Below, piece by piece: positions 1-9,478 of a stretch of DNA of 64,000 nt. Positions within the stretch are counted from its first letter, which is position 1, and every line of letters begins with the position of its first letter. Location: the NCBI GenBank assembly GCA_002163135.1, contig MAAN01000041.1, forward strand, positions 155,622-219,621, read 5' to 3'. Below the pieces are notes generated by a model. It was not told the DNA's origin. It did not search any database and saw nothing but the letters and a program-made list of their open reading frames with translations. The translations under genes and the position numbers were made by a program. The DNA comes from Alphaproteobacteria bacterium 46_93_T64 (GTDB lineage Bacteria > Pseudomonadota > Alphaproteobacteria > Sneathiellales > Sneathiellaceae).

Positions 1-2
1 GG

Positions 3-95
3 CCCTTCGTATTCACCAATATTAAGGATGGTAAAGGGGTGCCAGAAGTCGCAAAATTTATTATCGAAACTGGCGGACTTGAACCACGAATATAA
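3..95 (+). CDS. ureG: Urease accessory GTPase UreG, C-terminal end only
   Basis: Only the last 30 codons lie in the window. Frame 3 reads [12 protein letters not shown] near its start and ends [11 protein letters not shown] before TAA. The PFVFTN(I/L)K...G.GV pattern followed by a short helix and a terminal GGL is the usual C-terminus of UreG, the GTPase that helps deliver nickel to apo-urease. Other SIMIBI GTPases such as HypB end differently, so UreG is favoured, but the fragment is short. The rest of a urease operon would be expected just outside the left edge. Confidence 0.72.
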   Translation, partial: PFVFTNIKDGKGVPEVAKFIIETGGLEPRI

Positions 96-97
96 AC

Positions 98-448
98 CTA
101 TTTAGTGGGCAGGTTTTTACTCTTGCATTCATATGTTCTGTAGGTTTGCTGAATGTAGCAAGAACGGCCTAAATTGATCACCAGATTACCTTTGCAGGTG
201 AAAAAGCTTACCCATGCCTCATATTCCTTCTCTTCGCCTAGTTCCCCGGCTAGAAGGTAACGTGTGATATAGTCAATGACTTTTATTTTACTTCGGTCAA
301 TTGATAGCTTATCTAGATGCTCGTTAACAACCGGGCCGCAATCTTCTGCGTCATAAATGCCCATGCTTGCGTGAAGTGTTTGTCCGTGTCCAGTAGTTGC
401 AAGGCTTAATCCGCAGAAAACAACACCCAGTAACAATGTATATTTCAT
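98..448 (-). CDS. Small exported protein of unknown function
   Basis: A 116-residue product that I do not recognise. Residues 1-22 form a typical Sec signal peptide: a short basic start MKYT, a hydrophobic stretch with LLLGVVFCGLSLA, then a small-residue cleavage region ending GHGQ. The mature part is about 95 residues with four cysteines, suited to disulfides in the periplasm. The ATG at 448 is chosen over the in-frame ATG at 460 because GGAGG lies five bases before it. The gene converges on ureG with a two-base gap. Confidence 0.6.
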   Translation of the reverse strand: MKYTLLLGVVFCGLSLATTGHGQTLHASMGIYDAEDCGPVVNEHLDKLSIDRSKIKVIDYITRYLLAGELGEEKEYEAWVSFFTCKGNLVINLGRSCYIQQTYRTYECKSKNLPTK

Positions 449-627
449 GACATCCTCCATCTGGTGACATAGGTCGTAAGGACTCTAATTACAATTTGGT
501 GCAGGTTAGATTATTGGGCAACAATGCGGTCAAATATTCGAGATGTTGTGCTTTATTTCTTTGGAGACTACAGTCTTGGGGCAAACAATCTCTAATGCGC
601 AATAATAAATAAAATAAAGGTGCTCGC

Positions 628-1488
628 ATGAATGTATGGCAAATTGGTGATGTCAAAATAACCCGTATTGTGGAAGTCGAAATGGCAGGGGGAACACGTT
701 TCATCCTACCGGAAGCTACCCCAGAAGCTGTTCTTCCGATCAAATGGTTGGCGCCGCACTTTATGACAGAAAAGGGCAAACTGATTATGAGTATCCATGC
801 ACTTGTGGTGGATACCGGATCACACCGGATTATCGTCGATACTTGTATTGGGAATGATAAAGAACGCGATATTCCTGCCTGGAACAATATGCAGACATCT
901 TTCTTGGGCGATCTGGAAGAGGCCGGATATCCGCGTGAGAGTATTGATGCTGTTCTGTGTACCCATCTGCATGTGGATCATGTGGGATGGAACACGATGT
1001 TAAAAGACGGAGAATGGATTCCAACCTTTCCAAATGCACGATACCTGTTTGGTAAAACTGAGTGGGAACATTGGCAGCAGGAGGTAAATGACCAATATGG
1101 CGAAGCTTTGGACGACTCTGTAAGGCCTATTGTGGACGCAGGGTTGGCAGAGTTTGTTGCCAGTGATTACCAAATTTGCGCAGAGGTTTCGTTGGTGCCG
1201 ACACCAGGACATACACCAGGACATGTCAGTGTACGAATATCGTCAAACGGTGATGAAGCCTTTATCACAGGCGACTCTCTCCATCACCCGTGCCAGATAG
1301 CACGACTGGATTGGTCATGCGCCGCCGATACTGATAAGGAAATGGCACGTGCTACCCGGACCGAAATGCTGGATGGGTTAGCAAACAGTGAAACACTCGT
1401 CATTGGAACCCATTTCGCAACACCTTCTGCCGGGCATGTAAAAAAAGACGAAGATGGTAGTTATTGGTTGAAGGTCATGTCGGATTAA
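628..1488 (+). CDS. MBL-fold metallo-hydrolase (lactonase-like)
   Basis: A 286-residue metallo-beta-lactamase-fold enzyme. The metal-binding motif HLHVDH is at residues 113-118. Further ligands fit H195 or H199 in TPGHTPGH, D216 in ITGDSLHH, and a late histidine in GTHFATP. The layout, with a long N-terminal part before HxHxDH and TPGHTPGH ahead of GDS, resembles the lactonase and alkylsulfatase-like branch that includes AHL lactonases. The substrate cannot be told from sequence. AAAGG lies seven bases before the ATG. It stands alone on the plus strand, 90 bp ahead of a GST gene. Confidence 0.85.
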   Translation: MNVWQIGDVKITRIVEVEMAGGTRFILPEATPEAVLPIKWLAPHFMTEKGKLIMSIHALVVDTGSHRIIVDTCIGNDKERDIPAWNNMQTSFLGDLEEAGYPRESIDAVLCTHLHVDHVGWNTMLKDGEWIPTFPNARYLFGKTEWEHWQQEVNDQYGEALDDSVRPIVDAGLAEFVASDYQICAEVSLVPTPGHTPGHVSVRISSNGDEAFITGDSLHHPCQIARLDWSCAADTDKEMARATRTEMLDGLANSETLVIGTHFATPSAGHVKKDEDGSYWLKVMSD

Positions 1489-1578
1489 GGTGCTCTAGAG
1501 CGCTTTTCGCTGCGTTTTGCGAAGAACTGTGCTATTTACATCTTGGGGCGCAAAACATCTCTCGGTATGAGGAACAAA

Positions 1579-2208
1579 ATGAAACTGTATGATCTGCCTG
1601 GACCACCAAGTCCTCGTCGTGTGCGCGTATTTCTTGCTGAAAAAGGCGTAGAAATTGATATTGTCGCTGTGAATATTCGTGAAGGGGCGCAATTCAAACC
1701 GGAATTTGCGGCTATCAATAGTCGCCTTACGATCCCCGCATTAGAATTGGACAACGGTACGGTCATTAGCGAAACCGACGCCATTCAGCGCTATTTGGAA
1801 GAAAAATTTCCAGAAAATCCGTTGTTCGGAAACTCACCGGAAGAACGGGCTGTTGTAAATAACTGGCTTCGTATCATTGAAGCAGACGGCTTCATGGCTG
1901 TTGCTGAAGCGCTTCGTAATGGCGCGCCGCGCTTCGAAAATCGGGCTTTGACAGGTGTGCGGAATGTTGCACAAATTCCAGCGCTGGGCGAGCGTGGCGT
2001 AAACCGTATCGGATATTTCTTCGAAGACTTGGATAAGCAATTGGAAGGCCGCAAGTATATTGCTGGCGACACTTTCACGGTCGCAGATATTAATGCGCTG
2101 GTTACTGTGGATTTTGCTGGTATGGCCAAACAAAGTGTTCCGGACACATGTGCAAATATAGCGCGCTGGTATGCTGATGTTTCTTCACGCCCGAGTGCAC
2201 AAGCCTAA
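1579..2208 (+). CDS. Glutathione S-transferase family protein
   Basis: A 209-residue protein with an N-terminal thioredoxin-like domain (about residues 1-78). It holds the proline-led glutathione-site loop (LTIPALELDNG) and the ISETDAIQRYLEE helix, followed by an all-helical C-terminal domain with FTVADINALV, the usual N-capping box. It probably conjugates or reduces electrophiles with glutathione in the cytoplasm. The ATG at 1579 is preferred to one 36 bases upstream because GAGGA sits five bases before it and the fold starts MKLYDLPGPPSP. Its 3' end faces the DinB gene with a three-base gap. Confidence 0.9.
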   Translation: MKLYDLPGPPSPRRVRVFLAEKGVEIDIVAVNIREGAQFKPEFAAINSRLTIPALELDNGTVISETDAIQRYLEEKFPENPLFGNSPEERAVVNNWLRIIEADGFMAVAEALRNGAPRFENRALTGVRNVAQIPALGERGVNRIGYFFEDLDKQLEGRKYIAGDTFTVADINALVTVDFAGMAKQSVPDTCANIARWYADVSSRPSAQA

Positions 2209-2211
2209 AGA

Positions 2212-2709
2212 CTACAGTTTTCTACCGCGAATGTAGTAGATCATGTCAATCGAGGGCGGTGTTTTGCCAAGCTGGCTAAGCATCTGGTGGCACTGTCCTC
2301 GGTGATGTGTTTGGTGGTTGAATAAATGAGACAGGATTTCGGCTACCTTTTCATGGCAAAGTTCACCGGCCGTGGTTTTGTAATCCAAAATATTTTGCAA
2401 ACTATCTTCTGTTTGACGGTCGACAAATTGAATAAGACGTTGATCGATTTGTTTTCGGCTCTCAAAGAGTTCTGCAAAATTAGTGAATAAGATTGTGTCA
2501 AGTGTGGCAGGTTTTGCGCCTTCTCTCTCCAATCGCTCCATCCATAAAAGATCCCCGACTAAAATGTGATTTAGCGTTCCAGTGATCGATTTGAAGAAGC
2601 CCAACAAATCTTGTTCTCTTTGTGAGCTCTCAAGAGCGGAAACAGCGTCATACAGGACAGTGTTTGCCCAGGAATTATAACCGGCAAAATTTGAAAAATG
2701 ATCTTTCAT
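2212..2709 (-). CDS. DinB family protein
   Basis: A 165-residue protein of the DinB/YfiT four-helix-bundle superfamily. It opens with FAGYNSWAN, carries a histidine in the second helix (LNHILVGDLLWMERL) and ends with HLFNHQTHHRGQCHQML, which supplies the paired histidines for a divalent metal. Members are putative metal-dependent thiol-dependent transferases; no reaction can be assigned here. The ATG at 2709 directly follows an in-frame TTG, and AGGAAA precedes it at good spacing. It is 18 bp downstream of the methyltransferase-like gene and probably co-transcribed with it. Confidence 0.85.
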   Translation of the reverse strand: MKDHFSNFAGYNSWANTVLYDAVSALESSQREQDLLGFFKSITGTLNHILVGDLLWMERLEREGAKPATLDTILFTNFAELFESRKQIDQRLIQFVDRQTEDSLQNILDYKTTAGELCHEKVAEILSHLFNHQTHHRGQCHQMLSQLGKTPPSIDMIYYIRGRKL

Positions 2710-2727
2710 CAAGGTTTCCTAAATGAT

Positions 2728-3210
2728 TTAGAGCCAGCGTCTTATTTTTTGCTTGTAGGCAAGATACTCGTCTCCGAATTTTCGTGCCAAATACGCTTCT
2801 TCAAGTGCTATGACACGATAATAAATAACAAGCAGGCAGAAAGGGAGAAGTGCCATGGCGCCAAAACTGCCAGCGGCAAATGCAACGCCTAAATAGGCAA
2901 AGGCCATTCCAACATATATGGGGTTACGTGAATACGCGTAAAGGCCGGTGGACAGGATCAACGTTGTTGGTTTCCATGGTTCTACATTGGATCCTGATTT
3001 TTTATGTGCAAGGGCTTCCTTAATGATCACACACAAACTAACAGCAAACAAAAGGGCGCCGAATAAAGTACGCCCACCAGATCCGATTTCTCCGTTTATC
3101 CAATCGGATTGAAGCAATAAGCCTGCAATTAGAAACGCAGCAAAACATAAAGGGGGCGGTATGCGAACTTTTGCATTGTCATTTTGGTCGGATGCATTAT
3201 CGGATGTCAT
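2728..3210 (-). CDS. Isoprenylcysteine carboxyl methyltransferase-family membrane protein
   Basis: A 160-residue integral membrane protein with about four hydrophobic segments. The conserved core is GLYAYSRNPIYVGM near residues 90-103 and the C-terminal EEAYLARKFGDEYLAYK, the S-adenosylmethionine-binding signature of the ICMT/PEMT family. Bacterial members are mostly uncharacterised small-molecule or lipid methyltransferases. The first 15 residues are polar (DNASDQNDN) and precede the first membrane segment. It is the first gene of a likely two-gene unit with DinB. Confidence 0.85.
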   Translation of the reverse strand: MTSDNASDQNDNAKVRIPPPLCFAAFLIAGLLLQSDWINGEIGSGGRTLFGALLFAVSLCVIIKEALAHKKSGSNVEPWKPTTLILSTGLYAYSRNPIYVGMAFAYLGVAFAAGSFGAMALLPFCLLVIYYRVIALEEAYLARKFGDEYLAYKQKIRRWL

Positions 3211-3304
3211 AACTTACCCCTACAATTTTGAATATGGTGCCACACACGTTCAAATGATAAAAGTGTGCGGCATATAAGGACAAGCTAAATATCTGTGCTT
3301 GGGG

Positions 3305-4495
3305 TCACGTCGGGCTCACGTTTTCCGCCAAAAACTTAATCGCAGCTTCCGTTCCGCCGGAGCCATGGGGAATGCCAAGTGCTTTCAAACCGATTTCAAT
3401 GGTGCCGAGCGTTCCAAGTAACATCGGTGCATTCGCAAAGCCCATATGGGCAATACGCATGGCTTTTCCATCAAGGGCACCAATGCCTATTCCAACAATG
3501 ACACCACATTTTTTGTCGCAATATTCTAAAAGTTCAGCAGGCGCGTAGCTTTCTTCAAACAAGACTGTTGTGACGCCCGTAGATCGGTCTTCAGGTTTCG
3601 GTACATTGAAGCTGAGGACGCCACCTTCTGCCCATTTTTCAACCGCGGCCCATGTTGCACCTGCAAGCAGACGGTGCCTATAACTAGCCGCCTCGACGGT
3701 TTCTTCTTTCAGAATTTTGAAGGACTGTTCCAATGCAAATAATAAATGCTCGGGCGGAGTGCCTGAATATTTTTGATAGTGGATATCCCCCATGCGACCG
3801 GTCCAATCCCAATAAGCGGTCCGTAAATTGGCTGTTTGGTGGACTTCCATCGCGCGTTTACTGACAGCGTTAAAACTGAGACCAGGCGGTGACATTAGGC
3901 CTTTTTGTGCGGCTGCAACAGCCACATCAACACCCCAATTATCCATCTCAAATTCCATGGTGCCAAGGGAGGCAATGGTATCCACCATAAACAGCGCAGG
4001 ATGGTTACTACTCTTGATGGCTTTTCCAACCGCAGCAACATCATTTACAAGGCTTGAGGCAGTATCAACCTGCACCATTAAAATGGCTTTGATTTCATGA
4101 TTTGTATCTTGTTTCAAGCGAGCTGCAACCACATTCGGCTTTACGGCTTCTTGCCAAGAGCCTTGCAGGATTTCAATATCTAATCCAAGTGTTGCACCAG
4201 CGGCTCCCCAGCCATTAGCAAAGAGACCGCTTTCAAGCACTAGGACCTTGTCGCCTCTACTGCAAACGTTGCTAAGGGCAGCTTCCCAAGCGCCGTGTCC
4301 GTTTGCAATGAAGATAAAGGTTTTTCCTTTGGTATTGAACACATCCTTCAAGTCCTGAAGCAGGGTATCTGTCAGGCGTGGGAAATCCTTTTGGTAAATA
4401 TCGATCGCAGGCTGATGCATGGCGCTAAGGACAGAGTCAGGGATATTTGTAGGTCCAGGAATACTTAAAAATTCACGGCCAGTGCGAACAGACAT
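3305..4495 (-). CDS. Class V aminotransferase, serine-glyoxylate / alanine-glyoxylate type
   Basis: A 396-residue PLP enzyme of fold type I. The N-terminus has the family signature IPGPTNIP, D172 lies in LFMVDTIASLG and should contact the pyridine nitrogen, and K198 in AAAQKGLMSPPG is the Schiff-base lysine. These motifs match serine-glyoxylate and alanine-glyoxylate aminotransferases, which make glycine from glyoxylate. No other serine-cycle gene is nearby, so use in methylotrophy is not supported. It is last in a same-strand run with two MFS genes, 50 bp after the nearer one. Confidence 0.88.
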   Translation of the reverse strand: MSVRTGREFLSIPGPTNIPDSVLSAMHQPAIDIYQKDFPRLTDTLLQDLKDVFNTKGKTFIFIANGHGAWEAALSNVCSRGDKVLVLESGLFANGWGAAGATLGLDIEILQGSWQEAVKPNVVAARLKQDTNHEIKAILMVQVDTASSLVNDVAAVGKAIKSSNHPALFMVDTIASLGTMEFEMDNWGVDVAVAAAQKGLMSPPGLSFNAVSKRAMEVHQTANLRTAYWDWTGRMGDIHYQKYSGTPPEHLLFALEQSFKILKEETVEAASYRHRLLAGATWAAVEKWAEGGVLSFNVPKPEDRSTGVTTVLFEESYAPAELLEYCDKKCGVIVGIGIGALDGKAMRIAHMGFANAPMLLGTLGTIEIGLKALGIPHGSGGTEAAIKFLAENVSPT

Positions 4496-4545
4496 TATGT
4501 GGGGGCCCTTTCAAGGAAATGAGGAAAGGCGAAGGTAACCGAACA

Positions 4546-5829
4546 TTATTTCGGGTGCAACTCTTGTGAACTGCTCGCGCCATTTTTTCGCCGTTTCCGT
4601 CTGAACGTTTCCTGTACACTGGTATAGAGTTGTTTGCTGGAGGCCCCAAGACCGCCAACCGGAACAAAACGTGCTTTTTGAGTCCCGGAAGGCCGACGGA
4701 AAATTCTGAAAAGTACAAATATTGCCAATAAGCTTGTATTGCCAGCAATTAGATAAAACATGGCTTCAGGTCCGAACTGGCCCATAGCCTGCGAACTCGC
4801 GATTGGGCCAAGGCTCGCCCCTAAACCGTATGCAAACAGGATGCCGCCTGAGACTTGTACCAGCCGGTCTTTATCAGCAAGGTCGTTCGCTTGGGCGGAG
4901 GACATCGGATAAATAGTATAGGCAATAGCGCCGTAGCATAGTGCTGCGGAGAATAGAAAAAGACTATTATTTTGAAGGCTGGCCCAATTGATCGCAAATG
5001 CCGCAGCTGCTGTGGAAATTGTGACCAGGATCAAGATCATACGCCTGTCAAATCGATCAGATAATCTTCCAACTGGAAACTGAAGTAGCATGCCTCCGAG
5101 TAAAAGGCAGGCCATAAACGTTGATATTTCACCAAGTTCTAGTCCCATGGATTTTGCGAAAACGGGAGCCATGGTGTTAACCGAGCCGTTGGAAAGTCCC
5201 GCTGAGAAAATCCCGATGACGGCCACGGGTGAGATTTTATAAAGATCTCGCATGCTCATCCGCTCTGGTGCCGCTGGTTTCGGGGCCGTCGCACGTGTCA
5301 TCAGAATTGGAACAAGTGCGATTGAGAATATAATGGATGCAATAGAAAACAGCTCAAAGGAAGCAGGGTCTGCCACCGTAAGTACAAATTGGCCTAAACC
5401 AGCCCCCATATAACTAGTGATCATATATAGGGATAACACGCGGCCTCGATTGTCGTTGTTCGAGCGTTCATTTAACCAGCTTTCAACAATCATCACCATG
5501 CCAGCCATACAGAAACCGCATACGGCACGAAGGATGAGCCAAACCAGCGGGTTAATGACAAGCAAGTGAGCCAATACAGCAACAGACATGATAGAGGCAA
5601 AAGCGGCGAAAGATCGGATATGTCCGGCGCGCGCGACAAATTTCGCGGCGTTCATAGCGCCAACTAGCATGCCGACAAAATAGGCAGACAGAATAACACC
5701 TGTGATTTCTGTCGAAAATCCCTCGAGCTTACTCCGCAAGCCGAGCAAGGTATTGAACATACCGTTTGCCAAAAGAAGCAAACCGTAGCTGAGAAGAAGC
5801 GATGCTACCGACCTGATCGTTGTCCACAT
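4546..5829 (-). CDS. MFS transporter (YcaD-like)
   Basis: A 427-residue major facilitator with about 12 membrane segments. It begins LLSYGLLLLANGMFNTLLGLR, and RAGHIRSF sits in the loop after TM2. VMIVESWLNERS in TM4 and the GRLSDRFDRR loop between TM8 and TM9 are typical of the YcaD/UMF-like subgroup. The polar C-terminal tail is about 40 residues and rich in Arg and Lys. The substrate is unknown. It lies 21 bp after the Bcr/CflA-like exporter and 50 bp before the aminotransferase, so the three may form one transcript. Confidence 0.85.
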   Translation of the reverse strand: MWTTIRSVASLLLSYGLLLLANGMFNTLLGLRSKLEGFSTEITGVILSAYFVGMLVGAMNAAKFVARAGHIRSFAAFASIMSVAVLAHLLVINPLVWLILRAVCGFCMAGMVMIVESWLNERSNNDNRGRVLSLYMITSYMGAGLGQFVLTVADPASFELFSIASIIFSIALVPILMTRATAPKPAAPERMSMRDLYKISPVAVIGIFSAGLSNGSVNTMAPVFAKSMGLELGEISTFMACLLLGGMLLQFPVGRLSDRFDRRMILILVTISTAAAAFAINWASLQNNSLFLFSAALCYGAIAYTIYPMSSAQANDLADKDRLVQVSGGILFAYGLGASLGPIASSQAMGQFGPEAMFYLIAGNTSLLAIFVLFRIFRRPSGTQKARFVPVGGLGASSKQLYTSVQETFRRKRRKNGASSSQELHPK

Positions 5830-5850
5830 TTGCTTGGACTTACCCTTTGT

Positions 5851-7155
5851 TTAAGTGCTCAATTCCACAGTTTTAGAGTTCGTAATATACATCACCATAA
5901 GAGACATTAACCCAAAAAAGCAAAAACCAACAACTAGTGGTAAAATGGTTCCATCATAAGCTTGCGCAACGATGGTGCCCAAAATTACAGACATGAAGGT
6001 TGAGATGGATGTGATGATAGCGGAGGCCACACCTGCAATATGTCCAAGCGGCTCCATTGCTTGTGCATTAATATTCCCAAAGAGAATACCCACGCAGAAA
6101 AAGATACAGAGCAAAAAGATCATCAGGCTCCACAGCGGAGGTTGACCCGCGTTAAAGATTGAATAAGCCAAATAACTGATCGAGAGAAGGGCGAACGTCC
6201 AAAGAGCTTTGGTAATGAGGTTTCTCATCCCAAGCTTCATTACGAGCGAAGAATTAGCAAAGGAAGCGCCCCCAAAAGCTAGGGCTAAAGAGCCAAAATA
6301 AATTGGAAACATCTCTCCGACACCATATTGCTCCTGGAAAATTTGTTGAGACATTGTCAAAAAGCTGAGAAACGCTGAAAAGACAAATCCGGACAGTATC
6401 GTGTATCCAAGTGAAATAGGCGTTTTAAACACTTCGATGGCTGCGGCTGTAAGACGTGTCGATGAAAAGGGTGATCTATTTTCTTTCGCCAAAGTTTCGC
6501 GCTGACGAAATGTAAACCAGATTAAAGCAAATATCCCGAGTAGGAACATTGCCCCGAAGATGGCGCGCCAGTCGGCAAAAATCAGGATAATTTGGCCAAG
6601 TCCGGGGGCTAACACAGGGACTAAAATAAAAACGGTCATGACAAGTGATGTGAAACGGGCCATTTCGCGGCCGGAATACTGATCCCGAATAAGTGCGATT
6701 GAGACAACGCGAGGTCCTGCCGCCCCGAGCCCTTGTAAGAAGCGACCTATCAGCATGACATTGAAGTCAGTGGCAAATATAGACAGGACGCAACCAACAA
6801 GAAAAATTGCGATGCCTGCGTATATGGGGCCTTTCCGACCGATGCTGTCGGAAATTGGGCCGTAGAACAGCATGCCAAACGCCATGCCTATAAATGTCGC
6901 CCCAATAATAAATTGCCGACCGTTCGTATCAAATACACCCAAATCCCGCTCAATATGTGCAAGTGCAGGTAACATGCTATCGATTGAAAGGGCGATAAGA
7001 GAGCTCAAAAGAGCCAGCAAAACGACCTGTTCAACCGTACCGATAACGGGTGATTGGGAATTGTTTGACAAGAAAGTACTCCGAAAACGATACGAAAATT
7101 GATTTGCTAACCGCAAAACTCTGGTTTGCGGAGTAGGGCAGGACGCGGTTGGCAT
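5851..7155 (-). CDS. Bcr/CflA-family MFS drug exporter
   Basis: A 434-residue MFS protein of the DHA1 (12-TM) group. After a 36-residue polar N-terminus the first membrane helix reads LLALLSSLIALSIDSMLPAL, and the loop after TM2 reads GPISDSIGRKGPIYAG, the standard MFS motif A. TM5 carries GLGAAGPRVVSIALIRDQY, close to the DHA1 motif C region of Bcr/CflA proteins. It should be a proton-driven exporter of small hydrophobic or dipeptide-like compounds. The long N-terminus means a start further downstream is possible. It diverges from the methyltransferase-like gene. Confidence 0.85.
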   Translation of the reverse strand: MPTASCPTPQTRVLRLANQFSYRFRSTFLSNNSQSPVIGTVEQVVLLALLSSLIALSIDSMLPALAHIERDLGVFDTNGRQFIIGATFIGMAFGMLFYGPISDSIGRKGPIYAGIAIFLVGCVLSIFATDFNVMLIGRFLQGLGAAGPRVVSIALIRDQYSGREMARFTSLVMTVFILVPVLAPGLGQIILIFADWRAIFGAMFLLGIFALIWFTFRQRETLAKENRSPFSSTRLTAAAIEVFKTPISLGYTILSGFVFSAFLSFLTMSQQIFQEQYGVGEMFPIYFGSLALAFGGASFANSSLVMKLGMRNLITKALWTFALLSISYLAYSIFNAGQPPLWSLMIFLLCIFFCVGILFGNINAQAMEPLGHIAGVASAIITSISTFMSVILGTIVAQAYDGTILPLVVGFCFFGLMSLMVMYITNSKTVELST

Positions 7156-7266
7156 TGTGCAATATTACACAGAGGTGTGTCTAGTATGTATGCGCTTGTG
7201 TCTGTTCGTTAGCAATTTGTGACCGCTGCAATTGACAAAAGTTCGATATCATTGCTTAACTCAGCT

Positions 7267-8022
7267 ATGTTTTCAGAAATCGAACCCAGCCCTAGATATC
7301 GGCAACTTCTTGAATTGTATAAATTAATGCATGGGCATGGCGTTAGCCGTCGATCAGGTAATGAAGTGATAGATGTGGCCGCCCACAATACGTTTTTAGG
7401 GCGCGGTATTTTTCGGCACATAAACAGTATTAGAACTCTGATACAGGTAAGTGGTTCTATTTCAATTCTGGATTACGGAAGTGGCAAAGGCGTTCAGTAT
7501 ACCGACGATGTTCTTCGGAACGGCAAAAAAGTCTCAAATTCACTTCATGAATATTGGAAAGTACAGGATGTTGCCTGTTTCGATCCGGGGATTAGTGATG
7601 AAGATGATGCGCTGGATAAAAAATATGACGGTGTTATTGCAACAAACGTTCTTGATCTCATTCCAGAAGAAGATTTGAAGTGGGTCGTTGAACGTCTGTT
7701 CTCTCGAGCAAACAAATTTGTTTTTTGCAATGTTGCGGATTTTCCTTCTCCTACATCCCTGCCCAGCGGCGAAAATGCGAGAGTTACAAAGCGGTCCAGT
7801 CTGTGGTGGCGTGCTTTGTTTGCAGAAGCAAATAAAAAACACCCAGAGATAAATTATTGCATCGCTTTTGGAACACGCCGAAAAAAATCGGATGGCGAGA
7901 TTGTGGAAAATACAGGCTATTTACACAATTGTCAGGATCTCTCCATGCCCGGTGAGAAATATGCATCCCCTGTAGGAAAAGATCCAAAAGAAAAGAGCGT
8001 AACCGCGCGCGAGGACGATTGA
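7267..8022 (+). CDS. Putative SAM-dependent methyltransferase
   Basis: About 251 residues. The core ILDYGSGKGVQY looks like the glycine-rich motif I of class I methyltransferases, and KKYDGVIATNVLDLIPEEDL fits motif IV and the following helix. The N-terminal 60 residues (YRQLLELYKLMHGHG) and the C-terminal Lys-rich tail are not diagnostic. The target is unknown. Two starts are possible, GTG at 7219 and ATG at 7267, and neither has a convincing ribosome site; the ATG is used here. It is followed after 80 bp by an MFS gene on the same strand. Confidence 0.6.
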   Translation: MFSEIEPSPRYRQLLELYKLMHGHGVSRRSGNEVIDVAAHNTFLGRGIFRHINSIRTLIQVSGSISILDYGSGKGVQYTDDVLRNGKKVSNSLHEYWKVQDVACFDPGISDEDDALDKKYDGVIATNVLDLIPEEDLKWVVERLFSRANKFVFCNVADFPSPTSLPSGENARVTKRSSLWWRALFAEANKKHPEINYCIAFGTRRKKSDGEIVENTGYLHNCQDLSMPGEKYASPVGKDPKEKSVTAREDD

Positions 8023-8103
8023 GCTTTCCTGCAAATGCAAAGTTGGTCTACTGTTTGGGTGAATAAAGAGCCAGCAAATGGCTGGGCCGTTAGAAAGCCA
8101 CCT

Positions 8104-9465
8104 ATGATGACCTCTCGCAAATCTGTTACCTCACTTAATCAGCGCCTTGCTGATGTCCCTGTTTTCTACGGATGGATTGTCGTTGCAATCGTGTTCGTCA
8201 CGATGGGGATTGGGGTGAATGTCCGAACTGCGTTTTCTCTCCTATATCCAGCCATTCTTGAAGAATTTGGATGGGACCGCGCGACAACAGCGGCTGCATT
8301 TACAGTCGGATTTATTTTTGCCGGTGCTATGTCCCCTATACTGGGAAGATTGATGGACCGGGTTGATCCCCGGTATTTGATCTCAGCGTCAGCGTTATGT
8401 GTAAGCGCAGGTTTGGTTCTCTCCACCTACGCAACTGTTCCTTGGCATATATACATGACCCTTGGCGTCCTTGTTGTTGGTGCAGGTATCATGTTGACCT
8501 ATGTAGGGCACTCCATGTTTTTACCAATGTGGTTTGAAAAACGACGAGGGCTTGCTGTCGGCCTTGCGTTTTCAGGTGTCGGTGTTGGTTCAATTATTTT
8601 GATGCCGTTGATACAGGAAATTATTACCGAAGACGGGTGGCGTGCCGCCTGTTGGGTCATGGCCGGGATGTTACTTATTCTAGTACTTCCGCTCAATTTG
8701 GTTTTTCAGCGGAAATCACCAGATGTTCTTGGTTTGAAACCTGATGGGGAGAGCTCTACCCGTTCATCTAAGCTGCAATCTTATGATCCAAGCAGTGCGA
8801 TCGTGGATATCGAATGGGCAAACACAGAGTGGTCACTTGCAAAGGCTGCTAAAACACCAGAATTCTGGTGGATGAGCCTTGCGAGTAGTTGTGCACTTTA
8901 TGTTTGGTATGCGGTCCAAATTCACCAGACCAAATACTTAGTCGAAGTCGGCTTTTCAACCTTAGAGGCTTCCTTCGCATTGGGATTAGTCGCGTTTGCA
9001 GGTGTAGCTGGGCAAATTTTTCTTGGGCATTTGTCCGATAGAATTGGTCGGGAGTGGGTGTGGAGCATATCCGTAAGTGGTTTTGCACTTTGTTATCTTT
9101 TATTGTTGTTCATGGAATTCCACCCGTCACCAATTATTCTCTATATTATGGTGATTGTTCAAGGTGGATTGGGATATGCCTCTGCAACCGTTTTTGGCGC
9201 CATGCCGGCGGATCTTTTTCAAGGGAAACGGTATGGTGAGATTTTCGGGGTTTTCAGTATGTTGGCGCTAGTTGGCGGTGGTATCGGGCCTTGGTTGACG
9301 GGCTATCTTTATGATGTGAGCGGTAGCTATCAAAGCGGATTTTGGTTAGCCTTTGCGCTGTGTATTTTGTCGATTATTTCTGTCTGGATGGCGGCACCCC
9401 GTAAACGACGTCTTGTCGCAGGACAGGCAGAAAAAAGAGCAGCATTAGAGACAGTAAAAATTTGA
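8104..9465 (+). CDS. MFS transporter, monocarboxylate/oxalate-formate antiporter type
   Basis: About 453 residues and 12 membrane segments. The first helix follows [14 protein letters not shown], the hallmark opening of the MCT/OFA group. [12 protein letters not shown] follows TM2, [22 protein letters not shown] covers TM4-5, and [11 protein letters not shown] is the mid-protein motif A copy. Members carry monocarboxylates or similar organic anions. The reading frame is open back to an ATG at 8035, but those 23 extra residues are polar and unlike the family; paired ATG codons at 8104/8107 are the better start. The SDR gene follows 13 bp later. Confidence 0.85.
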   Translation: MMTSRKSVTSLNQRLADVPVFYGWIVVAIVFVTMGIGVNVRTAFSLLYPAILEEFGWDRATTAAAFTVGFIFAGAMSPILGRLMDRVDPRYLISASALCVSAGLVLSTYATVPWHIYMTLGVLVVGAGIMLTYVGHSMFLPMWFEKRRGLAVGLAFSGVGVGSIILMPLIQEIITEDGWRAACWVMAGMLLILVLPLNLVFQRKSPDVLGLKPDGESSTRSSKLQSYDPSSAIVDIEWANTEWSLAKAAKTPEFWWMSLASSCALYVWYAVQIHQTKYLVEVGFSTLEASFALGLVAFAGVAGQIFLGHLSDRIGREWVWSISVSGFALCYLLLLFMEFHPSPIILYIMVIVQGGLGYASATVFGAMPADLFQGKRYGEIFGVFSMLALVGGGIGPWLTGYLYDVSGSYQSGFWLAFALCILSIISVWMAAPRKRRLVAGQAEKRAALETVKI

Positions 9466-9478
9466 ATTTGGAGTAAAA

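Noticed and set aside
489..887. Minus-strand open frame overlapping the start of the MBL hydrolase gene
   Set aside because: No family resemblance and no ribosome site; it lies antisense to a well-supported gene.
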